A DNA stretch of 64,000 nt from positions 28,662,812-28,726,811 of the forward strand of contig NC_059502.1 in NCBI RefSeq assembly GCF_914767665.1, given 5' to 3'. Positions 20,991 through 33,900 of this stretch are shown piece by piece (within the stretch, counting starts at the first letter, position 1; every line of letters starts with the position of its first letter). This DNA is from Harmonia axyridis. Its lineage: Eukaryota > Arthropoda > Insecta > Coleoptera > Coccinellidae. The notes beneath the pieces are model-generated. The model saw only the letters and a list, made by a program, of their open reading frames with translations. It was not told where the DNA came from and ran no database searches. A program made the translations under genes and the position numbers.

Positions 20991-22264
20991 ATGTGTTACT
21001 ACAATAATAATGAATACTATACAGCAAATTCCTGCCCTTCATAGATACGGAGATATGAATTTTTGACCATGTTATTCCAGTTTCTAATCCCTGATTCGGA
21101 TCTCTTCGTCGGACGTTAATCATCATTTTTTTATATTGATATTTATTATATGTTTTTTCAGAGCCGTATCTAGGTACTATTGCGCCTGTGGCAATATATT
21201 AGACAGCGCCCGCCCCTCATTTTCAAAGACTTTTTTTTCATCCATTATATTTTCTTATAGCATTTTCATGTTTATAACTTAAGTCATATATTTTCGTTTT
21301 ACTGATTATTTTAGGCTTAGTACGCAAATTCTAGGGAAGCCTAGCAATATTTTCAATATTTCCAGATTCCTCGGCATCGTTCTTTGCGAGGCGTATACAT
21401 TAGGGATTCACGACTTGACTTGATATTCAAGCTAATTGGCTTGGCTTGACTTGAAATCAAGTCAAGTTCAAGTCAACTAATAGTTTTTCAATCTCAAGTC
21501 AATTAAAGTATTTATTTATGAAGTACTTGAATTCTATCAAGCTACTTGGTTTTTAGCATTCTGTATAGTGCCACATCAAAAATAAAATAATGAAATGAGA
21601 AGGAACCTTGCAAAAAGCACTTTCATTTTTCGAACTATTTTGTATAAAAAAACAAGAAATATCAACTATTTTAAAATGAGATCCAAAATTTAATCACTAT
21701 AAATAATAATATAATATTAAAAAATAGTTTCTTAATATTTAGAAACCTTCAAGCACTGTTTGATTACATGATTAGGCTATTAGGTTTTGCTAGCTCAACG
21801 TTGAGCTAGCGCTAAAAGAAGTCGCGATTTCTCCGACAATAGAGAGGAAAAAAAATTTCAATAAGATAATATATTAGCCTAAAATTATGGCCAAAAATAA
21901 ATCTAAAGTTCCAAAAGTGGTTCTGCTAGATTTATTGGGGTACAGTTCTCTCCCTCTGAACATGCCCAAAAGCAAGTTATCGCTAGAAAAGATGTACGGT
22001 AAAATAATCAAATTAAGAATTCTTTGAACATAAGTGTTCAAGGTATAAGATACAAGATGGTTTTCGCAACTGGATCTTAAATACCAAATAAAAATACTTG
22101 TCTTATGAAAACGTTTTATCAATTTTCATATTCAGAATTAATCAATTCGATTCACGATTATCAATATTTTTGATGTTTTTTTGAGATTATTTCTTCCCTA
22201 TAAATTCAGTAATTGAACATATGCGCTTATAGTCTCATATAACAGTATCATATGAATCAAACTC
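20991..22264. repeat. Intergenic with an ACTTG/CAAGT-rich patch
   Basis: No gene is seen. From about 21405 to 21545 the motif CAAGT or its complement recurs many times ('CTTGACTTGATATTCAAG', 'AAATCAAGTCAAGTTCAAGT'). This may be one end of a DNA transposon (it starts TAGGGATTCACGACTTG), but no opposite end was found. Confidence 0.5.
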
Positions 22265-22745
22265 ATAAATAATTGAATTGATTGGGAATGCAAAGGTACG
22301 TAAAAATTCTCTGTAAAATAGAGGTCATGAGAAAAAAAACTATTCTCTTAGAGTTTATTGAATGTATTTTCATGAATTATTATTATCATTATTATTATAT
22401 TTATGTGGAATTAATTGAAGAGTGAGAATATTTTAGATTTATAGATAAATTTGAAATTTTCTGCCACTTTAATTTGTCAAAGAAATTCCAGTAACATTTT
22501 TTTCATGTTATAAAATACCCGACGATGGAATATTTTCAACTGAAATTTACACCATCTGTTTTGAATGCCATACCCTTCGTAGATTCGCCGTTTGCGGTTG
22601 TTCTCAGCCGACGGCCACCGAAGGAGTTTTATGTTTTTATTATAGTTGCATAGATTCTTCTAGAATCACGCAGAACCTCAATGAACAATGAATTGATTCT
22701 GGAGGACAGTCTAGCCATCCCACTTCCCAACCAAATTAAAAAAAG
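22265..22745 (+). repeat. Dispersed repeat, copy B
   Basis: Diverged direct copy of 40-475, with the same ordered anchors and small indels. It has no coding content. Confidence 0.7.
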
Positions 22746-23151
22746 AATATGAAAATTGAAAGATTGTGCTTTTCCAAAGTGGGGGTAAATGCCCCCCATG
22801 AGTCAATTCTAGTTACGCCACTGCTGGCGATCGCTTCAGTCATCTCGGAGCTCGGGGAACCCCCTTATTTTGTCTAAGCGCCCACGATTAGAGTAGAAGA
22901 TGTATACTTTTGGAACGTAAGGCTGAATTGTCTTTTGATAGGAGAAATATAGCACTTTCAGTTCCAATAACACTCACTATTTCTAAAAATATTTGGGCTA
23001 TTTTTCCGGAAGACAAAAGATATAAAATTTTAGAAATTTCATAAATTTTCTTTTGTGTTTTTACTTATCACAAATTTTGAATTTCCTAAACGTTAGTTAC
23101 ATTTGTAGCTACATTATATCGAATATAAATAAATAACATGTAATGTTATTA

Positions 23152-24514
23152 TAGGTCTATATTAAGATGCATAGAATACCTGGTGTGTCTACTTATACCT
23201 GTAAAACTTTCAGACAAAACGGGAGATTTTTCGGATTTATACCTACTTGATTTCGAGGGATCGCGGGCTTTTCAGATGGCGCATACATCGTTTACATTTG
23301 ACATTTCTCTCAATTCTCGACTCTTGTGAACCAAGGGCGTAGATCTTTTTTTTTCTTGGGGAGGGATAATCGAAAAAAAAATTTTTGACGACAACTTTTA
23401 TTCATATCTGCAATGTTAGAAGAAGAAGTTTGATAATGAAGTTTGAACCAAATTACTCGAAATAATTTTTGTTGTTACTAATTCGATTGTTCTTACCTTG
23501 TTATCAAATAAGAGTTACGAAGGAAAATGAGAAATTACTTGGATAATTTTGAGAAAAAAAAGTTTCATGAATATGAGCCCACAAACGCTTTGCTTTCAAT
23601 ATACAGGTTGTTTCTAGTGTGTAGTACAGTTTATCAAATATTTATTAATCTTCGCTAGAGATTTGGTAAATAAATACCAAAACTTAAAATTAATGTATTG
23701 ATTAGAGCTTACTAGCTGGATCTTTATAATAATTTGGATTTTCCTGAGGATTACTAGAGATTTTTTCTTGAAATCGATAGCAGATACGACAAAACTATAA
23801 CAAACCAAAAAGTGTAGTACTGGACCAGAATTTTTTTCTACATTTTTCTAAACTAACAGCCATTCACTAAAATATAGTTATATATAGGAAGGAAGCAGGC
23901 ATCTTTCCAGAAAATATATCACCCTGTAGATTTGCATTCAAAATTAGCATATCACATGGTGAAAACTTTAAACTGGAATATCTATGGCCAATTCATATTA
24001 AATATCTTGTGAAGGGAAGGTTATACGAGAAAAAAACTTAAACTTTAACACATGTATCTCAAAACAAAATGTTTGGGGACTCATGTTATAGGACTTTTTT
24101 TCTTAAAATGATCCGGAAATCTGTCATTTTCATTTGTATCTCCAATTTAGGAACAGCGTGTAATTACCCCCAGTATCCCCCTATTTCTACGCTCTTGTCG
24201 TGAATTTTGAGTATAGAACTATAATATTTTATATTCTATGGTCTGTCATTATATTCCATTAATTTGAGTAAAAATTCGATATGAACTGAATTGTAATTTA
24301 TTGTGAATGTTTGCAGTGTCTAAAATCAGTATTTCCTTTTTAAACGGCACCAGGCAGATGCGGGAATTCGAAAAATTTTAAAGAGCGCCACCTTACAGCA
24401 CTCTGGTGAAGCAGACCACCAAAGCAACAGGTGGGTCTCTCGAAAAGTATGAAACAAAATCGAATCAGTAAACACACCAGGTATTCTATGCATCTTAGTC
24501 TATATCCACAATCC
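23152..24514. mobile_element. Element bounded by matching inverted ends
   Basis: The left end holds AAGATGCATAGAATACCTGG and the right end its exact complement, with about 33 of 36 bases matching over the whole ends. The interior (about 1.3 kb) has no recognised transposase. Related ends with AAGATG and CCAGGTGT occur near 61440. It is likely a non-autonomous DNA transposon, though target duplications are unclear. Confidence 0.6.
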
Positions 24515-24664
24515 ACCTAAATGTATTGCAGGAACCTAAAGGTATTTATCGATGAAAAGTATTAGGTGTATCTGAAAAAATTGAATTTAATTTTTTCACA
24601 ATCAATATCAATGTCAAACATCAAAGTATAGAATAAATAGAAAGTAGTCCGAGAACGTGCGCAA

Positions 24665-24790
24665 CAAGAGAATGCATAAACGCCACTGAATTCTTATGTT
24701 TATTTCTTAGGAATGGTGCATAAACCCACCGTAAGAACTACGAACTAAAAACTAAACCTAAGAATTCAGTGGCGTTTATGCACTCTCTTG
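24665..24790. repeat. Short palindrome
   Basis: GAATGCATAAACGCCACTGA at the left is mirrored by TCAGTGGCGTTTATGCA at the right. The arms are about 32 bp, separated by about 60 bp. MITE-like; no coding content. Confidence 0.8.
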
Positions 24791-25746
24791 TTTGTGATAA
24801 ATGTTCCTAATACTGTTTGTTAAAAATAACATTTTTCTTTTAATAGAAATTATACAATCAATTAGAACATCTCTGTTTCATTCAGTTTTATCGGTACTAT
24901 AATTCCATAACAAACACCCTGTAACTTTGTGAATATTCTCTCTATAGAACACAAACTGCAGGTTCATACAAATTTGAATCCATGCGTACATTTGTGCTTC
25001 AAAACTACCCACTTTCCCTATTCAAATTCCTGAAGGGTTGCAACTTCTTCTAGGGGGTTGCTAGTAGAAACAAGCTTTGTATCTTGATTTCGTCAGACAT
25101 AAGTCACGAATTCAATGCGCAATTATATTTTATTTCAAAATTCTGTAATCTGTCAATTTTTGTAACAGTCACACCAACTGCCAAGATACAATACAAAAGT
25201 CACTAGGATGTATAATCTGAATTTTTCATTGAATTTCGACGATATTTCACAAACTTGACTTAAATAGAAAAATATCTTCTAATACTCATTCCAGAAGGTA
25301 ATTCCAACACTCGTGCGTTCGAAATTTCTAATTTCACGTTGAAATAGGAGCCCATTTTGCAACTTGTTTTAAAATATACTATTCAGATAATCTTTGTCAT
25401 TTTTCGCTCTTCAAGCACTTTCACCTTCTTCTATTCTTTTAAAAAAATATATTTTTTTCTTTTTTGGATTTTATATTTCCTTTTTTCTGTGAGTTTATAG
25501 GCATTGCTTGAACTTGAATCAATGTTTAATAATAATAATATATTGACTATATCAGGTACACGGTTGGGAACTGTACCAAGATGGTGCTGGAAAATACTTA
25601 TAGATATGCGGGATATGGTTAATCCAATGCTCTAATAATTTAGATTATTGGATTAATTATATCCTGATTTTCATCATTGACCAGAGACAATACCATAGAC
25701 TATTTCGTGTACGTGTCGACTTTATTCCAATTTGAACTTGAAGTTC

Positions 25747-25852
25747 ATAGCTTATTCGACCGGTTGCACCAGTTCGAATGAATTCGAGCTGATTATGTCA
25801 TTTAGCTCTACAAAAATTCGAATTTATTCGCACTGGTGCTGCCAGTCGAATA
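25747..25852. repeat. MITE-like imperfect palindrome
   Basis: GGTTGCACCAGTTCGAAT at the left pairs with ATTCGCACTGGTGCTGCC at the right, with arms of about 40 bp. It lies downstream of the BPNT2 gene. Confidence 0.6.
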
Positions 25853-25903
25853 CGCTATAAAAAATTGTCACTTGTTCCAGGTTAGTAGGTATTAGCTGTA
25901 TAT

Positions 25904-25909
25904 TTTATT
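25904..25909 (-). terminator. Possible BPNT2 poly(A) signal
   Basis: AATAAA on the minus strand about 210 bases after the BPNT2 stop codon, a plausible position for its 3' end. Confidence 0.5.
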
Positions 25910-26120
25910 GAGAACTATAAGGATCATCTAGGAGAAGAACAGAATCTATTGATCAAAGGAGATAAGCTAAGTATATTATTTGCTATCGAATATCATTTAA
26001 GAATCAATAATTTTAAATTACCTACAGCTCAATGCGAAAAGTTTGTTTAAATTATATATGTGTTAAAGGGTTGAATGAAAAAATTAAAGCTTCTTCACTT
26101 GTTATCTAATAAACACTATT

Positions 26121-29100
26121 TCACAATAATCCCAAAAATTTTTCATGATTGTCTAAGGTTGCTATCAATCCATTTTCATTTATTGCATTGGAATCTTTAG
26201 AGAAATCAATTATTTGATTTTCTTTGTCAGTCATCTGTCCACCCACTGCAGCTAGGATTGCATTTCCAGCACAAATATCCCATTTTTTTATGGCAGTAAT
26301 ATGAAGGTATGCGTCCACTTCTCTATATGCTACCTGAAGAGATTTATAGCCTGAAATAAAAATATCCATATCAGATATTGGTATGGGCAAAATCCAATCA
26401 GGGGTTCCGCAAATGTGGCCATTCATTCAATTTTGCTTTCCTGATCATTTCAAAGTACAGATTCGATTGAAACTTAACCAGAATCCGAGAAAACTCAAGA
26501 AGAATATGGAAAAAATTATCCATTTTTTCCATAAAACTGACGGAGTTGAGATTTTTGATGTTAAATATCAATTTCAAGCTTAGTAGGTAGTTGATCACAT
26601 CACCAGAACAATAGGAGTGTCCAAGAAGAATATTAGAAAAGAAATATTCAATACTTCTTTGATTACAGTTCCGATCGAATTGAGATTCTGCGTGAAAATG
26701 AAGAATAACAATTCCAAGCTTCGTGCAAAATTTCTCAGAACCAAAGACAATTCAAACAGGATATCGAAAAAAAAACCTACATTTCAGTAATAACAGTTCC
26801 GACCAAGCTGAGAATTCGCGTGTATATGCATAAAGGTTTTCCAATAATAGTTTTAATTTTGATATTAAAAAGAACGAGTACCTATATTTTAGAAGGAATC
26901 AATGGATGTCCACTTCATGGAAAAGAGGAAGGTATGCCACACCATATCCTTTTCATGAAATTTTTTATGACCAATTCGAACATTTGCGGCTGTATGTCCT
27001 CAATGTCTTCAAGAATTCTTCCTTTAAGGTCTCAATTGTGGAACATTGACAAATACCTTATTTTTCACGTGGTCCAAAAAAATTGCTAAATAATAATAAT
27101 AATAATGAAGTTTATTCACAAAAATTCAATAACAAAGAGGATTTTTGAAAAATACGGAATAAACAACTAATCATCAAAACGGCAATTGACGCTATCTGTT
27201 GACGATACGAAAAAATGTATAAAGATTCAACTCCCAGGTAAATTAAACATCATATTTCTTATGCTCTGTGAACAATCCAATGAAAAAAAAAACATAAAGA
27301 TCAGATTGTCCCTTTACAATGAGTAAATCATTATCTACAATAATTGATACAATGATCCTACTCGGTATACAGATAAAGTCAAAAATCAGTGATATTAGTT
27401 ATCGTGCCATTTTTTCATCTACATATATCGGTGGGAATTTAAAACTTTTTTGTTGTTATTTATATATTATTTCACCCCTCTTCAAACCACTGTTCATTAA
27501 TTCTTGCATTGAGTTTCTTTTTTCTTTCAAAAACCTCACAGAAATCCTGAATTTTTTGTAAGTTTTGATTTGTTTTATTTCATTTACACACTACGGGCTA
27601 CAAAAGCAATATTCTCAGTTTTTCTATTGATGATAAATGGTTGAGGTCAGGAATGAAGGAAATCAATTAGATGAAAATTCTGCCCACGTTTCGATTCTAT
27701 TCAAATCATCTTCTCAGTTGTTCTTGAGCGACGAACACGGTTTCGATTTTTCACACCACTAACTTGCCCCGGCAGTACAAATGTTTCTACCAGTTTCACT
27801 ATTGCCAACCGAGAATGTGCTTCACGACGACCTAAATGTGTTTTAGTTTTGCGAACTTTGACTGCAAAATTTTACCATTTTTGTAGTGAATCTTAAAAAT
27901 TTCAAAGTGTTTTTGAAGCGTGTATCGTTCCATTTTTAGTAATGACGTAGTTTTAACTGTCAAATATCAGAAGATGCAGAAGTGAGAGCTGTCCAGATAG
28001 CGGGCTATTCAAAATTTAACCTATTTTTGGAAACTCCTTTATAGAATAACAATTTCAAGTCTCTGCAAAATTTCGTGTCGATAGCGTCATCAGAATTCGA
28101 AAAGAATATTGAGAAATAAAAAGGAAATCACTGAATTGAAATAATTCTCGCAGAGCGCATTTTTTACGAACTCATATTGTTCAGCATAATAATATAATAA
28201 AAACTGTCTTAAATTATGAGTATACATTATTCAACATACAAGGTGATTATTGGATTTAATATTCACTAGGCATGAATTCTAAAAATAAAACTTAAAATTT
28301 AAAAAAGCTACATTTGTTTTTATTGTCATAAATGATTAATAGCCAGATAAAGGAATACCAATGAATAGAATTCTGTTTCTCCTTTTCGAGCGCTTGTTGC
28401 CCGAATAGGGCGTAATATTATTTCGTCACGTTGACTGTCTTTTTTTTATTTTGAGCCTTTAATGGGCGAAATCCGATTAGGAATTCGGTAAATACTTAGA
28501 ATATAGATAGTTATTAATGTTTTAATGGTAAATATGACCTTTTGAATTTTTCTTATCTTTATATTGTCGTAACTATGGACTGAATCGAGATGTGCATAGC
28601 AAATTTTTTTTTTTTGAGAACAAAAAAAATTCAAGTAGAATATCGAGGACCAAGTTAATATTTTGCATGTATGTATAGATATTTAATAAAATCTAGAAAA
28701 TAACTGATATTTCTGTGGGAACTGAGTTAAGATTTTGCAAGTAGATATATGCAATTCAATATAATAACATTTAGGTTGATTCACCTGACAAAAAACAACC
28801 ATAATTTTTGTAACAACCTAAAATGAAATTTAGTTTTTATATGTATAATTATCACTTGAATGCTCATACCAAATTTCAATAGGATACTATCATCAAAACC
28901 TCTCATCTAGATAAACTAATTAACAATAATGACATAATAATAAATCACTTGTTTCCTACATATACATATATAGTTCTATTATCTCCAAGGGCATAATAGA
29001 CTCATGAACGAACAATCGCTCAAAAGGTCCTATATATAAGTTGAAGCATTTCTTGAATGTTTTTATAACTACATATAATCATATTCTGAATGAAAAACTA

Positions 29101-30272
29101 ATCTTACCAGCCCCAGCAGCTTCAACAATTTCGTAATTTTTGAGTTTATCATCAAGAATTTCTTTAATTCGTCCACTATGAGACCTCGATATGGATATTT
29201 TTAGATTTTTATTGTCTACCTTGAAGAATAAGAATTAATAATTATCATCTGAGAAAATGGAAATGACTTGACTGCAATAATGAGAATAGAATTAAGTACT
29301 TCTTATTTGAAATGAACCTTAATGTCCAATTTTTTTTGTTTCAATGACTTTCACATAAAAAGTTGGGAAATATTTGATCAGAACAAAATGAAAAGATTCA
29401 TTTGGTATATAATAAACAAATACTTTTGAGTTTGAAATTCATAACTTTCAGTTGTTAACTAATTGTATTTTACAAAGAATATCAAATTAATAACAAATTT
29501 CAAACTTTGAAAATTCCATATCGATTGTGTCAACACACTCTTATGAAATGAATTTAAGTTGTGATCAAACAAATGCAGTTGAAAACTTTATACCTTTCCC
29601 TTGTAATCTAGATCAGTAGATTTAGCCTTTCCTATCCATGCCCAAGAAGTAATGTTCTCAAATGGCTTATGTATAACTCCAATTATAGGTTTACCATGAA
29701 CAACAACACACACCATGGTGGTAACATACTGGTATAATTTTTCTAAAATTTTAAATCCGCATTAGTCTCTATAGACACATTTTTCTTTTTTAGATATTTT
29801 CTAATAATAATTTGAAACCTGTAAATTCATGAGTTGCATCCAAGGGATCAATCCAAACAGTTAGATCTTCTGATTTCACCCATTCTTCATCTACATAATC
29901 CAAATCATATAAATAACCTTCACTAACTTTTTCAACTTCGTCATTCACCGAGCACAATGTATCTGATTCTTCTGATATGATATTTAAACTTGGAAAATTA
30001 TGTTTCAACGTTTTTACCATTGTGCAATGAGATAAATAATCAGCACTTGTTACTTTATCTGCAAGACCTTCCTTTGTTAATCCTTTATTCTTTATCACAA
30101 GATTATTTTTATTTTGAATTATAACATTTCCTCCTCTTCGAGAAGCATATATTGCAAAATTTAGGAGTTCTTTTAGATTAATTTTAGTAGCCGTTTTCTT
30201 ATTACGATGAATTAGGTATATTATGATAACACAACTGAATAACACAGTAACAGTAGTTTTATTGATTCGCAT
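26121..30272 (-). CDS. BPNT2: BPNT2 (IMPAD1) Golgi 3'-phosphonucleotidase
   Basis: Four minus-strand exons join in frame: 30272-29819, 29739-29594, 29219-29108 and 26350-26121, giving 313 residues. All junctions have GT/AG sites. The protein is a type II membrane enzyme of the inositol monophosphatase family. In other animals it hydrolyses 3'-phosphoadenosine 5'-phosphate, a by-product of sulfation, in the Golgi. Seen here are an N-terminal membrane anchor (residues 7-21), the metal-binding Glu pair in 'NIISEESD' (101-102), 'WIDPLDATHEFT' (140-151), 'KLYQYVTTMVCVVVHGKPII' just after the first splice, 'SISRSHSG' in exon 3, and 'KKWDICAGNAIL' (WDICAGN at 261-267). All catalytic motifs are intact. 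Its length is a little shorter than the mammalian protein. Intron 3 is large (about 2.76 kb). An intact LINE ends about 455 bp upstream of the start codon. Confidence 0.95.
26351..29107 (-). other. BPNT2 intron 3, no gene seen
   Basis: The 2.76-kb intron is AT-rich. Open frames within it do not resemble known proteins. A GGGCAAAA/GGGCGAAATCCGA-type motif near 28465 recurs near 63255, which hints at an unidentified repeat. Nothing more can be supported. Confidence 0.6.
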
Positions 30273-30724
30273 TATAATATACTAGTGAATTATAAATTTT
30301 TAAATATTGGATATAATCCGATAATTGAGGTGTAAACTTGTTCGATTAGGAAAGTGAATTGTAAACATATAATGAGAATTGTAATTCGTTATAAAAAAAT
30401 TTCTACTCTATTAATTATTAACTTCAATATTAAAGATCTCTGTCTTGTTTTTTTATTTATAATTTCCTATAATAAACCATTGGCAAATAACAATAGGAAT
30501 TTTAGCTATAGGTTATGTTATGATTAAGATCATAGATTAACTTCTTCTTCTTCTTCAATCCTTTACTATGTGCTGGGTTTGTCACCATCTACACATCGAA
30601 CAATTTGGACCATCGAGTGGGGTTCAAGTTTTCTAAATTCCAAAAATATTGGCCCCAATTCAAGGTGTTAAATACTGAGCTATTATTGGAGATCAACTTT
30701 CTCACGTTACATTTATCTCTCTCT

Positions 30725-30727
<3 letters not shown>
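30273..30727 (-). promoter_or_regulatory. BPNT2 upstream region
   Basis: About 455 bp lie between the BPNT2 start codon and the poly(A) tail of the adjacent LINE, so the promoter and 5' UTR probably lie here. A CTTCTTCTTCTT run is near 30541. No TATA box or other element can be assigned with confidence. Confidence 0.35.
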
Positions 30728-30763
<36 letters not shown>

Positions 30764-30943
30764 TATTATAATTTTTAATGCAAGGTTTCCGTGGCGCATG
30801 TGAAGGTAGGGAAGGGTTCCCTCATGCACACAAAATACAACAAGGAAAGTATCATGAGGGGAAAACCAATTAGGGAACAGATGATACACATAACACATTT
30901 ATTTTTATTTTATTTATTTTTTTTTTTTTTCTTTCCTTTATTT

Positions 30944-33900
30944 TTATAAATGGATTCCTGAGGCCACCAGGAAGTTGTACAATAACCTATAAACGAGAAC
31001 ATTTTCAGAAAAGATCAAATCATAGATGTTAATAGGGTAGGATTTTATGGATCTAACCTCATACAGGTCACTGCAAAACTTCAAACAATTCGACAAGTTT
31101 ACCCGACAATTGAAGAATATGTGAGGGATATCACCCCTGTCTCCGCAAGCACACAAATCGGTCTGAGCAACATGTATCCTATAAAGATGACAAGGAGAAG
31201 AACAGTGGTTAGAGCGCAATCTATTTATAGTGACCACATTGCCTCTAGAGAGCTCCGCATCCAGAAACCAAGGGCGATTGCCTAAGGATCTGGGGTATAC
31301 ATATTGCGAAAAGGTACGGTTTCCCATCAATTCCCCCCATTCACGCTTCCACCTTTCCCAAATGATTCGCTTGAAAGAAGGCCAGAACTCACTAACATGA
31401 GCCCTCCTAATAACAGAGTTTTCTGAAGCTGTTTTTGCAAGATTGTCCGCTTTATCATTACCATCTATATTAGTGTGACTTGGAACCCAAACTAGTTTTA
31501 CATTACAGGAATTATTGCAGAGGTACAGAATATTGTCTCTAATCGCTAGTGTAATATGATCATTACTAGCGGAAATCTTCCACTTAGTAATTTTCTCCAA
31601 CGCACTCATGGAGTCCGTGATAATAAGAACCTTTTTAAAATTTCTTCTTTTGATTTCCCAGGTCGCCTCAAGGATTGCAATCAGTTCAGCGGAGCAGATG
31701 GAAAAGTGATTTGGAAGTCTTTTCGATATTGAGATACCCGTAGGGCTATAAATTCCTATGCCTGTATGAGAAGGGGACTTGGAAGCATCAGTGTAAACTC
31801 TGTCGAAATTGGGGAATTTTTCCAGACAAGCAACCTCAAAGGATAAAGCGTTGTCCTGTGAAGACTTTGAGAGCCCAAGGGAGTAGTAGCCAATATGGGT
31901 GGTATGGACTTTTAAATCTCTGTCAAAGCAGGGCAGATGAGAGGAGGAGTAAAAGTCTTCGGAGTTAGACAGGAGCGAATGGACCTCTACTATGGGAGGG
32001 GGATTACCCAGAGTTGACCAGTGTTTAATTGAAGACACCTTTGATAGAACAGGGTCATTATGAAGTCTATACAGCTTGGATAGAAACTTTAACGCAAGGA
32101 ACTGACGACGAAACTTAAGAGGGAGCTCGTTGCTTTCGGCAAGTATGATTGGGATAGGAGTGGACTTCATGTAGCCCATAGCCACTCTCAAAGCGGCATA
32201 CTGGATCCTGTCCAATTTCTTCAGAAGAACTTTGGAACATTTTCCGTAGAAAAGGCTGCCATAGTCGAGGAAGGGTCGAATTGTGGCCCTGTATAACAAT
32301 AGCTGAGTTGCTGGATGACAGCCCCACCAGGTTCTGCACAATGCTCTCATAACATTTATACCCTGAAGAGATTTCGAGCACATATCGGAGATATGTAAAG
32401 ACCAATTCAAATTCTGATGAATCGAAACGCCCAGGTATTTCACGGAATCAGCCCATGGAATGGCAGTTTTAAAAAGGCGAAGAGGAGGCTTAAGTGGAAG
32501 GACCTTATTTTTATGGCAGCATAATGCCTTGGATTTTTCCGGAGATAACTGGAGGGATTTTGCCATTGACCATTTTTCTACCAATACCAAGGCTTTGGAC
32601 ATTTTTTCAAATGCAGAATCAAAGGTAGGACCAGAAGCAATTATTGCCTTATCATCTGCAAATTTCAGAGTTGTAACTCCTGGAACATTCACAACATTTG
32701 GGAGATCACTGACGAATATGTTAAAAAGTATTGGAGCCTTTGGGGAGCCCTGAGCCAACCCTATATTCGATTGCTCTGGACCAATAAGTTCCTTTGTAAG
32801 GGGATCAACCAGGAATATGTTTCTCTGGACTACAAGAGATCTGATAAGTTCAATAACCGAGAGTGGGAGATCCATAGAAAGTAAAGTACGTTCGAGAAGA
32901 TCAAACTGAACCGAATCATAGGCCTGTCTGACGTCCAGAAACACCACTATCACGAACTCGTTTCTGAGGAAGGAGGCATAAATCGTTGAAATCAAGAATG
33001 AAAGGGCATCATTAACGGACTTTCCCTTACGGAATCCAAACTGTAGTTCACGATCGTCTATCGATTTCTGATACACTCTCTCTAATCTGGTTGCTAACAA
33101 AGATTCAAGAACTTTAAGGAGACAGGAGGTGAGAGCAATGGGACGAAAACTCAAGGGGTCCTCTGGGGATTTTCCCGGCTTGCATATGGGAATGATGATA
33201 GTATCCTTCAGAGATAATGGAATCTGAGGTGATGAAAGCTGATCATTAAATAACTCAGCTAGCACCTGTTTGGAATGGATTGGGAGAGACTTCAACATAT
33301 TGTATGTTATACCGTCCTTGCCTGGAGCTGACTCCTTCTTGGACTTAATACACAAGGACAGTTCATCGAGGGTGATAGGGGGAAAAGGAGCAGGAGAGTA
33401 GTTAGTGGGAGCTGATGACTGAACTGAAGCAGGGGTTGAAAGAGGGCACAGGCGAGAGAGGATTTCTTGACCACAAGTGGGAGAGGAAGTTCGAGGAGCA
33501 GAGGGTTTACAACCATATTTGAATCTGGATATATCTGACCACAATTTTCTGCCATTACAAGGCGACAGACCTTCGCAGAAACTTCTGAATGATTCTCTTT
33601 TGGCCTTTCTGATCTTAGCTTTGACTGCTGATTGGATGCTTTTAGCTGAGAGAAAGTGCTCCATTGAAGGATTACGAAGGTAAGCTCTGAAAGCATCAGA
33701 TCTTCTCTTAACAGCTAAAGAGAGATCATCATTCCACCACGATTTCCTATATGTTGGTGAAGAAGGTTGGAAAGGTCTCCTCAAGGGAATGCAGAATTCA
33801 GCAGCCTCAACAACTAGATCTCTAAATTCTAGAATGGAATTAGGGCGATTATTCCTAATATTATTGTCAATTACCTCCTGAAATCTGAACCAATCTGCCT

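Noticed and set aside
30713..30898. Minus-strand open frame ending in a Lys run
   Set aside because: The Lys run is the poly(A) tail of the I-type LINE read as codons; the rest is its 3' UTR.
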